Positions 5,719 through 13,977 are shown, counted from the first letter of the stretch. The stretch: DNA of 19,490 nt from CAYXGZ01 sp964464755 (GCA_964464755.1 CAYXGZ010000061.1:1-19490); one strand, 5' to 3'. Notes: generated from the sequence alone by a model not told the origin. Program-made: numbers and translations.

Positions 5719-6789
5719 ATGGCCGACAAAGGTCCCGCCGCCCAGGTCGCGCTCATCGGCGTCCAGGGCTGCGGCAAGACCACCCTCTTCGCGGGCCTGA
5801 CGGGCATCGAGTACGCCAAGGCCGTCGCGAACACCGGCAAGCTCTCCGCCATGCCGGTCCGCATCCTCGACCCGCGGCTCGTCGAGGCCCACGAGAAGAA
5901 CGGCGCCTCGAAGAAGCTCGTCTGCCCCTCGCTGGAGTTCCTCGACACGCCCGCGATCGCGGTGACGGACCCCGGCAAGCAGGACAACCCGGGCGTCTTC
6001 GCCCAGGTCCGCGAGGCGGACGGCTTCGTCGCCGTCCTCAAGGCCTACGACGCGGACGGCGACCGGAAGAAGGCCGCCGCGGCCGAGCTCGAGGCCATCC
6101 GCTCCGAGCTCTACCTCACCGACGTCGACATCATGCAGAAGCGGATCGAGAAGCTCCGCGGCGAGACCAAGAAGCCGCTGCCGAACGTCGAGGACCTGAA
6201 GAAGGAACTCGCCGTGCTCGAGCGGCTCATCGACGCCGTCGCGGGCGGCGACACGGCCCCGATCCGCAACCTCGGCGAGGAGGACGCGAAGAAGCTCCGC
6301 GGCTTCCAGCTCTTCTCCCGCAAGCCGCTCATCCCGCTGGTCAACATCGGCGAGCAGGACCTCGCGGACCCGCCGCGGCCGACCCCGGACTCGATCCCCG
6401 TGTGCCTGAAGCTGGAGCAGGAGCTCCTGGGCATGGAGGAGGCGGACCGCGCCTCGTTCATGAAGGACTACGGGATGACCTCGCTCGTGCTCCCGGGCCT
6501 GGCCGTCGCGATCTACGACCGGATGGGCTACCAGACCTTCCTGACCCTCGGCGAGAAGGACACGACGGCCTGGGCGCTGCGGAAGGAGTCCACGGCCTGG
6601 GACGCCGCGGGGAAGATCCACACGGACATCCAGAAGGGCATGCTGAACTGCGAGGTGGTCTCCTTCGCGGACTTCCGCGCCCACAAGTCGGTGAAGGACG
6701 CGGTCTCGGCCGGCAAGCAGCGCGCCGAGGGCAAGCAGCACAAGCTCGCCGATTTCGACATCATCAACATCAAGACCACCGCGCGGTAG
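5719..6789 (+). CDS. Divergent YchF/Obg-family GTPase with TGS domain
   Basis: 356-residue cytoplasmic NTPase related to YchF (OLA1), a ribosome-associated P-loop ATPase/GTPase. Features in order: P-loop GVQGCGKTT (14-22); the YchF-type segment VRILDPRLVEAHEKNG (47-62); strand plus Walker-B-like FLDTPAIAV (74-82); VREADGFVAVLKAYD (97-111), matching the YchF RE-DAIVHVVR; a helical hairpin (about 115-172); LVNIGE (207-212), in the place of the YchF NVNE motif; and a C-terminal TGS domain beginning YQTFLTLGEKDTTAWALRK (271-289) with IHTDIQKGMLNCEVV (300-314). Canonical YchF has D-I-A-G after the P-loop; here it is D-T-P-A with no Gly, and the segment that follows is also altered. This looks like a separate YchF-like subfamily with a possibly changed nucleotide switch. 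The ATG is fixed by its position just after the promoter. Confidence 0.82.
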   Translation: MADKGPAAQVALIGVQGCGKTTLFAGLTGIEYAKAVANTGKLSAMPVRILDPRLVEAHEKNGASKKLVCPSLEFLDTPAIAVTDPGKQDNPGVFAQVREADGFVAVLKAYDADGDRKKAAAAELEAIRSELYLTDVDIMQKRIEKLRGETKKPLPNVEDLKKELAVLERLIDAVAGGDTAPIRNLGEEDAKKLRGFQLFSRKPLIPLVNIGEQDLADPPRPTPDSIPVCLKLEQELLGMEEADRASFMKDYGMTSLVLPGLAVAIYDRMGYQTFLTLGEKDTTAWALRKESTAWDAAGKIHTDIQKGMLNCEVVSFADFRAHKSVKDAVSAGKQRAEGKQHKLADFDIINIKTTAR

Positions 6790-6790
6790 C

Positions 6791-6819
6791 TGGACCGCGT
6801 CCCCCGGCCGCCCTACAAT
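6791..6819 (+). promoter_or_regulatory. Promoter of argG-cinA-recJ with very short leader
   Basis: TGGACC (6791-6796) lies 17 bases from TACAAT (6814-6819), and the ATG at 6830 is 11 bases beyond the -10 box. The leader would be about three to five bases and carries no Shine-Dalgarno. The -10 is nearly identical in context to that of tatC (CTACAATC). Confidence 0.62.
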
Positions 6820-6829
6820 CGGTCCCTCG

Positions 6830-7948
6830 ATGAAAGTCGCCCTGGCCTACTCCGGGGGCCTCGACACCCGGATCTGCGTCCGCTACCTCCGCGCCGTGAA
6901 GGGCATGAAGGTCTACACCTTCTCGGCCAACGTCGGGCAGCCAGAGTACCTCGAGCCCCTCGCCGAGCAGGCCGTCGAGATGGGCGCCGCCGCCGCGAAC
7001 CTGGCCGACCTCCGCGAGCGCTTCGTCCGCGACTACATCTTCCCGAGCCTCCGCGCCTCCGCGGTCTACGAGCAGGGCTACCACCTCTTCTCGGCCCTCT
7101 CGCGGCCGCTGATCATGGAGGAGCTCGTCGCCATCGCCCGCGAGGAGGGCTGCGACGCCATCGCGCACGGCTCCCGGGGCCTGGGCAACGACCGGATCCG
7201 CCTCGCCAACCTGAGCCGGGCCCTCGCGCCGGACCTGGAGGTCCTCGCGCCGCTCGAGGAGCTCGGGCTGCGGACCCCCTCGGACGACATCGCCTACGCG
7301 AAGGAGCACGGTCTCCTCGTCGACGGCGTCCGCGAGACCCTCTGGAACGTCGAGCAGAACCTCTGGGGCAACAACATCCAGCCCCGCGGCGGCCGGGACG
7401 CCTGGGAGGAGGCCCCGCGCGACACGCACATCCTCACCGTCCCGCCCGACACCGCGCCCGCCAAGCCCGTCTACGTCGAGATCGCCTTCGCGAAGGGCCT
7501 GCCCACGGCGATCAACGGCGAGGAGCTCCCGCCCGTCCGGCTCGTCGAGAACCTCAACAAGATCGCGGGCCGCTGCGGCGTCGGCCGCTTCGACGTCATC
7601 GAGAACCGGATCACCGGGGTGAAGACCCGCGAGCTCTACGAGGCCCCGGCCGCCGCGGTCCTCCACGCGGCCCACCGCGCCCTCGAGTCGATCACGCTCG
7701 AGAAGAGCGTCGTGCACTTCAAGGAGGGCCTGTCCCGGAAATACGCCGACCTGGTGTACGAGGGGAACTGGTTCGCCCCGGTGCGCGTCGGCCTCGAGAC
7801 CTTCTTCCAGAAGATCAGCGAGCAGGTCACCGGCGACGTCCGCGTCCGGCTCTACAAGGGCGCGCTCGCCGTGACGGGCCTCCGCTCGCCGCACTCGCTG
7901 TACACGCCCCGGGCCGGGGACCCCGCGCCCGCCGACGCGCCGCCATGA
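6830..7948 (+). CDS. argG: Argininosuccinate synthase homologue, divergent at substrate motifs and short at the C-terminus
   Basis: 372 residues. ArgG joins citrulline and aspartate using ATP in arginine synthesis. The fold is clear: AYSGGLDTR (6-14) at the PP-loop, FSANVGQPE (31-39), DYIFPSLRASAVYEQGYHLF (68-87), ALSRPLI (89-95), the EQNLWGNNIQ segment (175-184), PTAINGEELP (225-234) and ENRITGVKTRELYEAPA (258-274). Several normally strict residues differ. SGGLDTS is SGGLDTR. The loop usually written C-T-G-K-G-N-D-Q-V-R-F-E is S-R-G-L-G-N-D-R-I-R-L-A (115-126), losing the Thr that contacts aspartate and the Lys. The usual end of about 30-40 residues with GFI-LWGLP is replaced by a short Ala/Pro/Asp tail. 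It may be an active variant or a paralogue with another substrate. It overlaps cinA by the four bases ATGA. The family call is firm; the exact activity is open. Confidence 0.8.
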   Translation: MKVALAYSGGLDTRICVRYLRAVKGMKVYTFSANVGQPEYLEPLAEQAVEMGAAAANLADLRERFVRDYIFPSLRASAVYEQGYHLFSALSRPLIMEELVAIAREEGCDAIAHGSRGLGNDRIRLANLSRALAPDLEVLAPLEELGLRTPSDDIAYAKEHGLLVDGVRETLWNVEQNLWGNNIQPRGGRDAWEEAPRDTHILTVPPDTAPAKPVYVEIAFAKGLPTAINGEELPPVRLVENLNKIAGRCGVGRFDVIENRITGVKTRELYEAPAAAVLHAAHRALESITLEKSVVHFKEGLSRKYADLVYEGNWFAPVRVGLETFFQKISEQVTGDVRVRLYKGALAVTGLRSPHSLYTPRAGDPAPADAPP

Positions 7949-9162
7949 GCCCGGCCGTCGCCGTCCTCTCGACCGGCAGCGAGCTCCTGCGCGGTCGCGG
8001 CCTCGACACGAACCTCGGCACCTTCGCCCGCGCCCTCGAGGGCCTCGGCCTCGAGGTCTCCTTCCACGCCACCTGCGGCGACGACTTCGGGCGGATCGTC
8101 GACGAGCTCAAGCTCGCCGCCTCCCGCGCCGACCTCGTCCTGGTGTCCGGCGGCCTGGGCCCGACCGACGACGACCACACCCGGCCCGCGGTCGAGGAGG
8201 CCTTCCACCGGCCGCTCGTCCTGCGCCCGGCCCTGCTGAAGGCGATCCGGGCCCGCTTCCGGCGGATCGGCGTGGCGATGTCCGCGAACAACCGACGGCA
8301 GGCCTTCCTGCCGGAGGGCGCGACGGCGCTGCCGAACCCCCACGGGACCGCCCCCGGCTTCGAGCTCGTGGCCGATGGCGTCCGCCTCTTCGCGCTGCCG
8401 GGTCCGCCCGGCGAGCTCGTCCCCATGCTCCGCGACCACGTGCTGCCCCGGCTCCGGCGGGCCTACGGATCCGCGCGGCGCTTCGAGCTCTGGGACGCGC
8501 GGGTCTACGGCCTGCCCGAGGGGACCGTGGACGAGCGCGTCGCCCGGGCCGTGAAGGGACTCCGGGGGATCACGTACGGGACCCAGGTCGGCGGAGGCCT
8601 CGTCACCGTCCGCGTCCGCGCCGAGGGCCGGTCCCTGGCCCCGGCCCGGCGGGCCCTGGCCCGCGTGCTCGGCTCTCACCTGCTCGCGGGCGGATCGCTC
8701 GAGGAGGACGTCGCGGCCCTCCTGGTCCGGCGGCGCTGCAGCCTCGCGGTGGCCGAGTCCTGCACGGGCGGCCTGGTCGCCCACCGGCTCACGAACATCC
8801 CCGGCGTCTCCGCGGTGCTCCGCGAGGCCGTCGTCGCGTACGCCAACGAGGCGAAGATCGCCCGGCTCGGGGTCCCCGCGGAGCTGCTGCGCCGGCACGG
8901 CGCGGTGTCCGCGGAGGTCGCCGCCGCGATGGCGGAGGGCGTCGCCCGGACCTCGGGCGCCCGGCTCGGCCTCGCGACGACGGGCATCGCGGGCCCGGGC
9001 GGGGGGACGGCCTCGAAGCCGGTCGGCCTCGTCTTCCATGCCGTCGCCTACCGGGGCCGCACCCGGGTCGAGCGCCGGGAGTTCCCGGGCGGACGGACGC
9101 AGGTGAAGGAACGGGCCGCGAACCTCGCGCTGGACCTCGCGCGGCGGGCGCTGGAGGCATGA
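7945..9162 (+). CDS. cinA: CinA family protein (nicotinamide-nucleotide amidohydrolase, PncC-type C-terminal domain)
   Basis: 405-residue two-domain CinA. The N-terminal molybdopterin-binding-like (COG1058) domain (1 to about 170) opens VAVLSTGSELLRGRGLDTN and contains VSGGLGPTDDDHT (67-79) and FALPGPPGEL (149-158). It is linked with ADP-ribose pyrophosphatase activity in some family members. The C-terminal domain (about 253-405) has VAESCTGGLVAHRLTNIPG (269-287), ATTGIAGPGGGTASKPVG (344-361) and VKERAANLALD. This is the NMN deamidase core, which recycles pyridine nucleotides by turning NMN into NaMN. Motifs and length are normal. The start overlaps the argG stop (ATGA) and has no Shine-Dalgarno, suggesting translational coupling; the stop overlaps the recJ start. 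Confidence 0.92.
   Translation: MSPAVAVLSTGSELLRGRGLDTNLGTFARALEGLGLEVSFHATCGDDFGRIVDELKLAASRADLVLVSGGLGPTDDDHTRPAVEEAFHRPLVLRPALLKAIRARFRRIGVAMSANNRRQAFLPEGATALPNPHGTAPGFELVADGVRLFALPGPPGELVPMLRDHVLPRLRRAYGSARRFELWDARVYGLPEGTVDERVARAVKGLRGITYGTQVGGGLVTVRVRAEGRSLAPARRALARVLGSHLLAGGSLEEDVAALLVRRRCSLAVAESCTGGLVAHRLTNIPGVSAVLREAVVAYANEAKIARLGVPAELLRRHGAVSAEVAAAMAEGVARTSGARLGLATTGIAGPGGGTASKPVGLVFHAVAYRGRTRVERREFPGGRTQVKERAANLALDLARRALEA
9153..9157 (+). promoter_or_regulatory. Shine-Dalgarno that decides the recJ start
   Basis: GGAGG lies at the end of cinA. It is one base from the ATG at 9159, which is too close, and four bases from the ATG at 9162, which is workable. The second ATG is therefore preferred; it shares one base with the cinA TGA (TGATG). 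Confidence 0.6.
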
Positions 9163-10910
9163 TGGGCCCCAGGACCACGGGGACGGTGGCCCGGAAGTGG
9201 GTCTTCGCGCCGGCCGACCGGCCGGCGGCCGAGGAGCTCGCCCGGGCGCTGCGCATCTCCCCCGTCACGGCGCTCCTGCTCGTCAACCGGGGCGTGCGCG
9301 ACCCCCTCGAGGCCCGCGCGTTCCTCCAGCCCGAGCTCGTCCACCTCGTCGACCCGATGAAGTTCAGCCAGATGCCCCTCGCGGTCGAGCGCCTCGAGCG
9401 GGCGGTCCGCGACGGCGAGCGCATCGCGATCTTCGGCGACTACGACGTCGACGGGACCACGGGAACGGCGATCCTCGCCAAGTTTCTCCGGCTGCTGGGC
9501 GCCGACCCGCTGCTCCGGGTGCCGCACCGCGTCACCGACGGCTACGGCCTCTCGATGGCCGCCGTGGAGGAGCTGGCGGCCGCGGGCGCGAAGGTCCTCG
9601 TCACGATCGACTGCGGGACCAACGACCACGAGGAGATCGAGCGGGCCAGGGAGCTCGGCATCGACACGATCATCCTCGACCACCACGAGATGCCGACGCG
9701 GACCTCGCCGGCCGTCGCCCTCGTGAACCCCAAGGCGGACGCGACCTACCCCTTCAAGGGGATCTGCTCGGCGGGCATCGCCTTCAAGATGGCCTGGGCG
9801 CTCTCGCAGGGCTCGTTCAAGGGCCGCCGCGGCGAGCGGGGCTTCCAGGAGTTCCTGCTCGACGCCATGGGCTACGTCGCCCTCGGGACCGTCGCCGACG
9901 TCGTGCCGGTCCTCGGCGAGAACCGCGTCTTCGTGAGCTACGGCCTGCGGGCGCTGGGCAACTGCCGCAGCCCCGGGCTGCGCGCGCTGGCCGAGAAGGT
10001 CGGGCTCGGCGACAAGAAGGTCGACACCTTCGACATCAGCTTCAAGCTGGCCCCGCGGCTCAACGCGCTGGGCCGCGTCGGCTCGGCCGGGCACACGGTC
10101 GAGCTCCTGACCTCCGAGGACGCGCCGCGCATCGTCGAGGTCCTCGCGATGCTCGAGGCGGCGAACCGGAACCGCAAGGAGATCGAGCAGGGGATCCTCG
10201 AGCAGGCGATGGAGCAGCTGGCCGCGCGGCCGGAGCTGGCCGAGGACCGCGTCCTGGTGCTCGCCGACCCGCGCTGGCACGTCGGCGTCGTCGGGATCGT
10301 CGCGGCGCGGCTCGTGGACCGCTTCGCCCGTCCGGCCTTCGTCCTCGCCGTCGAGGGCGGCGTCGCGAAGGGCTCGGGCCGCTCGGTCGAGGGCTTCGGC
10401 CTGCACCTGGCGCTCGAGGAGGTCCGGGACCTGCTCGTCAGCGGGGGCGGCCACGCGATGGCGGCCGGCGCGGGCGTGAAGGCGGACCGGCTCGAGGAGT
10501 TCCGGGTGCGCGTCAACGCCCACGCGGAGCGCGTCCTCGCGGCGGGCCTGCCGGGGCCGACGCTCGCGATCGACGACGAGGTGAAGCTCTCCGACCTGAC
10601 GCGCGGGATGGTCCGGGAGGTCCTGCGCCTGGAGCCCTTCGGCGAGGGCAACCCCGCGCCGCGGCTCGTCGCCTCGCACCTGAAGGTCGCGGGGGAGCCG
10701 CGCCTCATGGGGAAGAAGAACGACCACCTCTCCTTCCACGTGACCGACGGCACCGGGCCGGGCCTGCGCGCCGTGGCGTTCGGGCGGGCGGACTGGATCG
10801 ACCCGCTGCGCTCCGCGCGGACCGTGTCCCTCGCGTTCCGGCCGGTGATCAACGAGTGGCGGGGGAATGAATCCGTTGAACTTCACGTGGAGGACGCCCG
10901 GTTCGAGTAG
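9162..10910 (+). CDS. recJ: Single-stranded-DNA-specific exonuclease RecJ
   Basis: 582-residue DHH-superfamily nuclease that degrades single-stranded DNA 5' to 3' in recombination and mismatch or base-excision repair. Catalytic motifs in order (numbered from the ATG at 9162): IFGDYDVDGTTGTA (90-103), VTDGYG (124-129), TIDCGTND (148-155), ILDHHE (171-176), LGTVADVVP (241-249), LAPRLNALGRVG (297-308), HVGVVGIVAARL (373-384), KGSGRS (403-408) and the DHHA1 motif SGGGHAMAAG (427-436). The C-terminal part (about 465-582) fits the OB-fold region (EPFGEGNPAPRL). The length is normal. It follows cinA with a one-base overlap and is probably the last gene of the argG-cinA-recJ operon. Confidence 0.95.
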   Translation: MGPRTTGTVARKWVFAPADRPAAEELARALRISPVTALLLVNRGVRDPLEARAFLQPELVHLVDPMKFSQMPLAVERLERAVRDGERIAIFGDYDVDGTTGTAILAKFLRLLGADPLLRVPHRVTDGYGLSMAAVEELAAAGAKVLVTIDCGTNDHEEIERARELGIDTIILDHHEMPTRTSPAVALVNPKADATYPFKGICSAGIAFKMAWALSQGSFKGRRGERGFQEFLLDAMGYVALGTVADVVPVLGENRVFVSYGLRALGNCRSPGLRALAEKVGLGDKKVDTFDISFKLAPRLNALGRVGSAGHTVELLTSEDAPRIVEVLAMLEAANRNRKEIEQGILEQAMEQLAARPELAEDRVLVLADPRWHVGVVGIVAARLVDRFARPAFVLAVEGGVAKGSGRSVEGFGLHLALEEVRDLLVSGGGHAMAAGAGVKADRLEEFRVRVNAHAERVLAAGLPGPTLAIDDEVKLSDLTRGMVREVLRLEPFGEGNPAPRLVASHLKVAGEPRLMGKKNDHLSFHVTDGTGPGLRAVAFGRADWIDPLRSARTVSLAFRPVINEWRGNESVELHVEDARFE

Positions 10911-10931
10911 GGGGCGTTCCGCCGGATAAGT

Positions 10932-10960
10932 TTGACGGGCCCCCGGTGCCTTCCTAAGAT
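10932..10960 (+). promoter_or_regulatory. Promoter of the PHP phosphoesterase gene
   Basis: TTGACG (10932-10937) and TAAGAT (10955-10960) are spaced by 17 bases. Transcription should start near 10967, giving a leader of about 24 bases before the ATG at 10991. This is the third use in the window of the exact -35 TTGACG. Confidence 0.75.
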
Positions 10961-10990
10961 CATGCTTTCCAACCGACTCCAGAAACCCCG

Positions 10991-12037
10991 ATGAGCATGT
11001 ACGACTACCGCGGCGCGATCCACTGCCACACGACGTACTCCGACGGCACCGGCACCGTCGAGGAGGTCATGAAGGCGGCGAACGACGCCGGCCTCGACTT
11101 CGTCATGATGACCGACCATGACACGATGAAGCCGAGGGAGGACGGCCACGAGAAGTGGCACGGCAGCACGCTGCTCATCGTCGGGACCGAGATCACCCCG
11201 CCCAAGAACCACTTCATCACGTTCGGCGACGCGGCCCTCAAGGGCGTCGAGAAGCTCAAGGGCCTCAAGCCCCAGGAAGTCATCGACGAGGTCGCCCGCC
11301 AGGGCTGGTTCGGCTTCATCGCCCACCCCGACCACGCGGGCACGCAGCGCTTCGGCATCCCCTCCTACAAGTGGGAGGACTGGAACGTCAGCGGCTACGC
11401 GGGCTTCGGCCTCTGGGACCTCATGAGCGACTGGCAGTCCCAGCTGGACCGCGAGAACGTCGGCTTCGAGGTCTACGACGACTTCGCCACGGCCCTCACC
11501 GGCCCGCGCGCCGAGACGATCGCCCGCTGGGACGAGCTCTGCCGCACCCACAAGGTCGTCGGCATCGGCGAGATCGACAACCACGCCTACAAGAAAACCC
11601 ACGAGGGGCGCGACCTGGTCGTGTTCCCCTACGAGACCGCCTTCAAGACCATCACGAACCACGTCCTCCTGCGGGACTCGCTGGCCAAGGACGCCAAGGC
11701 CGCGAAGAAGCAGGTCCTCGAGGCCGTCCGCAACGGCAACCTCTACGTCTCGTTCGACTACTGGGACGATCCGACCGAGTTCTCCCTCGAGGTCGACAAC
11801 GGGGAGAAGACCGCGATCATGGGCGAGGAGATCGTCCTCGTGGAGGGGAAGACGGAGCTCGCCGTCACCCTGCCCGAGGAGGCGCTCATCAACGTCTTCC
11901 TCAACGGGCAGTCGATCCACGAGGAGGAGAACAACGAGGTGATGCTCGACCTCGCGGAGCCGGGCGTCTACCGCGTCGAGGCGATGCGGGACAACCTGAC
12001 CTGGATCCTGTCCAACCCGGTCTGGGTCAAGAAGTAG
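10991..12037 (+). CDS. PHP-domain metal-dependent phosphoesterase with C-terminal beta domain
   Basis: 348 residues. PHP proteins hydrolyse phosphoesters with two or three bound metals. Metal-ligand motifs are visible in order: HCHTTYSDG (11-19), TDHD (41-44), GTEIT (65-69), HPDH (112-115) and GEIDNHAYK (193-201). These match the four PHP motifs of stand-alone enzymes such as nucleoside or oligoribonucleotide phosphatases rather than the polymerase-attached PHP. Residues about 262-348 form a small beta-rich domain (FSLEVDNGEKTAIMGEEIVL onward to SNPVWVKK), as often found after PHP cores. No signal peptide is seen, so it is probably cytoplasmic. No strong Shine-Dalgarno precedes the ATG; a second ATG two codons later is an alternative. 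The substrate cannot be told from sequence. Its 3' end converges on the protease-like lipoprotein gene. Confidence 0.87.
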   Translation: MSMYDYRGAIHCHTTYSDGTGTVEEVMKAANDAGLDFVMMTDHDTMKPREDGHEKWHGSTLLIVGTEITPPKNHFITFGDAALKGVEKLKGLKPQEVIDEVARQGWFGFIAHPDHAGTQRFGIPSYKWEDWNVSGYAGFGLWDLMSDWQSQLDRENVGFEVYDDFATALTGPRAETIARWDELCRTHKVVGIGEIDNHAYKKTHEGRDLVVFPYETAFKTITNHVLLRDSLAKDAKAAKKQVLEAVRNGNLYVSFDYWDDPTEFSLEVDNGEKTAIMGEEIVLVEGKTELAVTLPEEALINVFLNGQSIHEEENNEVMLDLAEPGVYRVEAMRDNLTWILSNPVWVKK

Positions 12038-12050
12038 CCCGCGCTACTTC
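12031..12050. terminator. Perfect hairpin containing both convergent stop codons
   Basis: GAAGTAGC (12031-12038) and GCTACTTC (12043-12050) form an eight-base stem around a CCGC loop. The left arm holds the PHP stop TAG and the right arm the complementary TAG of the opposing gene. There is no U-rich tail on either side, so intrinsic termination is uncertain; Rho may be needed. Confidence 0.5.
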
Positions 12051-12901
12051 AGCCCCTCCACCCACGCCCTCCAGCCGGGCTCGAACTCCTCCAGCGTCGC
12101 GCCCACCGTCCGCTCCAGCGCCGCGCGCCCCGCGGGATCCGCCGCCGCGGAGTCGCGGAACTCCCGGTAGTACGCGCGGAGCTTCCCGTGGTCCTGCAGC
12201 CAGAGCAGCAGGTAGCGCGCCGTCGCGTAGTTCACGCCCCGCGCGTCGCCGTAGAACGCGGACGTCGAGGTCGCGAGCAGGTCCGGAAGGGAGATCGCCC
12301 GCTTCTCGGCCATCGCCGCCTTGAGCCCCTTCAGGCGCCAGTTCGACTTCGCGACCACCGTGCCGTCCTCGAGGGTGGCGGACTGCTCGAAGAGCGACGC
12401 GAAGCCCTCGTTGAACCAGGCGGGGACCGACGGGAAGTCCTCCGCGAGGAGCGGGTGGACGATCTCGTGGGCCAGCGTGCCGGACCCCGTGCCCAGGTTC
12501 AGGTACATCGTCCGCTCGCCGGGGAGGTAGAACCCGTACGGCGTGCTCGGCTCCCGGCCGAGGGACTTCCGCACGTGCTCCACGTAGGCGGTCCGGTCGG
12601 GCAGGCAGTACACGCGGATCGCCGCGGCGGGGCGGACGCGGAAGTAGTCGCGCCAGAGGAAGCGCGAGACGCGGTCGATCGTCTCCCTCGCGAGGTCGAG
12701 CTGGCGGACGCCCTTCGCCGCGAGGAAGAAGAGGCCGCCGACGCGGACGACGGTGTAATCGGGGCCGAGGCCGGCGCGGATCTCGAGGATCGCCCGCTTC
12801 GCCTCCTCCTCGCCCCCCGCGGCGTCCCGCATGTAGGCGGGCGGAGCGGGGGAGGCGCAGGACGCGAGGAGCAGGAGGGCCGCGAGCGCGGCGCGGTGCA
12901 T
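12044..12901 (-). CDS. Lipoprotein zinc metallopeptidase-like protein (DUF1570-like)
   Basis: 285 residues. The N-terminus MHRAALAALLLLASCASP is a lipoprotein signal with lipobox L-A-S-C (Cys15), so the protein should be lipid-anchored in the cell envelope. The zincin motif HEIVH (145-149) is followed 16 residues later by the Glu of WFNEGFAS (162-168), the gluzincin arrangement HExxH...NEG used by M1-like and DUF1570-like proteins common in planctomycetes. Upstream is the region IRVYCLPDRTAYVEHV (95-110), another common feature of this family. The catalytic residues are intact, so peptidase activity is plausible, but no substrate is known. It starts nine bases after the stop of the glycosyltransferase gene, with no Shine-Dalgarno, and is probably the last gene of the mnmG operon. 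Confidence 0.85.
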   Translation of the reverse strand: MHRAALAALLLLASCASPAPPAYMRDAAGGEEEAKRAILEIRAGLGPDYTVVRVGGLFFLAAKGVRQLDLARETIDRVSRFLWRDYFRVRPAAAIRVYCLPDRTAYVEHVRKSLGREPSTPYGFYLPGERTMYLNLGTGSGTLAHEIVHPLLAEDFPSVPAWFNEGFASLFEQSATLEDGTVVAKSNWRLKGLKAAMAEKRAISLPDLLATSTSAFYGDARGVNYATARYLLLWLQDHGKLRAYYREFRDSAAADPAGRAALERTVGATLEEFEPGWRAWVEGLK

Positions 12902-12910
12902 GGGGGGATT

Positions 12911-13960
12911 CTACGATCCGGCGCGGGTCGTTTCGAGGACGTCCTTCCAGCGCGGGTAGAGCGCCTTCAGCGAGTAGATGTCCTCGCAGCGCTTCCGGGC
13001 CTGGACGCCCATGAGGTGGCGCAGCTCGGCGTCGCCCACGAGGCGCCCGAGGGAGTCGCACCACTCCTCGTGGTCCTGGGCCGGCAGCCCGCAGACGCCC
13101 GCGTCCGTGACGTCGGGGATGACGCCGTACGGCGCGCTGACCGTCGCGAGCCCGCAGGCCATGTACTGCAGGACCTTGTAGCCCGCCTTGCCCTTGGTCC
13201 ACTCGTCGTCGACGAGCGGCATGATCCCGATGTCGGCGCCGCGGATCGCCTCGACCTCGGTCGCCGGGCTCCAGGGCACGTGCTCGACGGGGACGCCGCA
13301 GTCGAAGTCGGGCGCGCGGTCGCAGACGACGCGGAGCGACAGGCCGGGGTGGCGGCGGGCGGTCTCCTCGAGCGCCCGGCGGATCGGCTTCAGCTCGTGG
13401 AGGTGGCGGGACTGGCCCGCCCACACGAGGAGCTTGCCGTCGCCCGGGGCGGAGCGCGGGCGGAAGTGGTCGCAGTCCACCGGGCTGGACAGCACCCAGA
13501 CGTTCTCGTTGTGCTTCAGGGCCCACTCGCCGAGGTACTCGTTGCCCGTGATCACCATGCGGGCGAGGGCGGCCACCGTGGCGACCGGGTTCACGGTCCG
13601 GTCCGCGTAGGGAAGGAAGATCGAGTCGTCGAAGTCGAAGATCACGTTGCGGTTGAGCATGCCCACGAGCTGCTCGGCCAGCGGCGTGAAGCGCGGGACG
13701 AGCTCGCGCTCGATGTAGACGACGTCGTAGCAGCCCGCGGTGATGGCGGCGTAGAAGCGCTGGTGGAACTGCGCGAGGACGGCGGCCCCGTCCCACCAGG
13801 GGCGGCGCTCGGCGGCGTCGCTGGCGCCGGCGCCGAGGCAGGCGCGGACCGTCGTGGTCCAGCCGTCGCGCCGGAGCTGCGGGAGGTACTGCAGCACCCG
13901 GACCCTCGTGGAGGGATGGTGCAGGCCCTGCACGAGGAACAGCGCGGACGGTGAGCGCAT
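12911..13960 (-). CDS. Glycosyltransferase, GT4-like
   Basis: 349 residues. The C-terminal half has the GT-B/GT4 nucleotide-sugar pocket: LLVWAGQSRHLHELKPIRRA (177-196), ADIGIMPLVDDEWTKGKAGY (242-261), then KVLQYMACGLATVSAPYGV (262-280) at the place of the family E-x7-E/K region, and IPDVTDAGVCGL (281-292). The N-terminal half holds STRVRVLQYLPQLRRDGW (17-34) and VIFDFDDSIFLPY (106-118), a combination seen in anonymous surface-polysaccharide transferases. It lacks membrane helices and is probably cytoplasmic. Acceptor and sugar are not predictable. A GGAGAG precedes the ATG by five bases and a TGC-TAAGAT extended -10 lies upstream, so it may have its own promoter besides read-through from mnmG. 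Confidence 0.88.
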   Translation of the reverse strand: MRSPSALFLVQGLHHPSTRVRVLQYLPQLRRDGWTTTVRACLGAGASDAAERRPWWDGAAVLAQFHQRFYAAITAGCYDVVYIERELVPRFTPLAEQLVGMLNRNVIFDFDDSIFLPYADRTVNPVATVAALARMVITGNEYLGEWALKHNENVWVLSSPVDCDHFRPRSAPGDGKLLVWAGQSRHLHELKPIRRALEETARRHPGLSLRVVCDRAPDFDCGVPVEHVPWSPATEVEAIRGADIGIMPLVDDEWTKGKAGYKVLQYMACGLATVSAPYGVIPDVTDAGVCGLPAQDHEEWCDSLGRLVGDAELRHLMGVQARKRCEDIYSLKALYPRWKDVLETTRAGS

Positions 13961-13977
13961 CGAATCTCTCCGCGCCT

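Noticed and set aside
10962..10994. Ten-codon leader ORF (MLSNRLQKPR) whose TGA overlaps the PHP ATG
   Set aside because: Its ATG lies one base after the predicted -10 box and so before the expected transcription start; it would not be in the mRNA.
12027..13796. 589-codon minus-strand frame across the lipoprotein and GT4 genes
   Set aside because: It is an Arg/Pro/Gly-rich off-frame translation of two real genes on the same strand.
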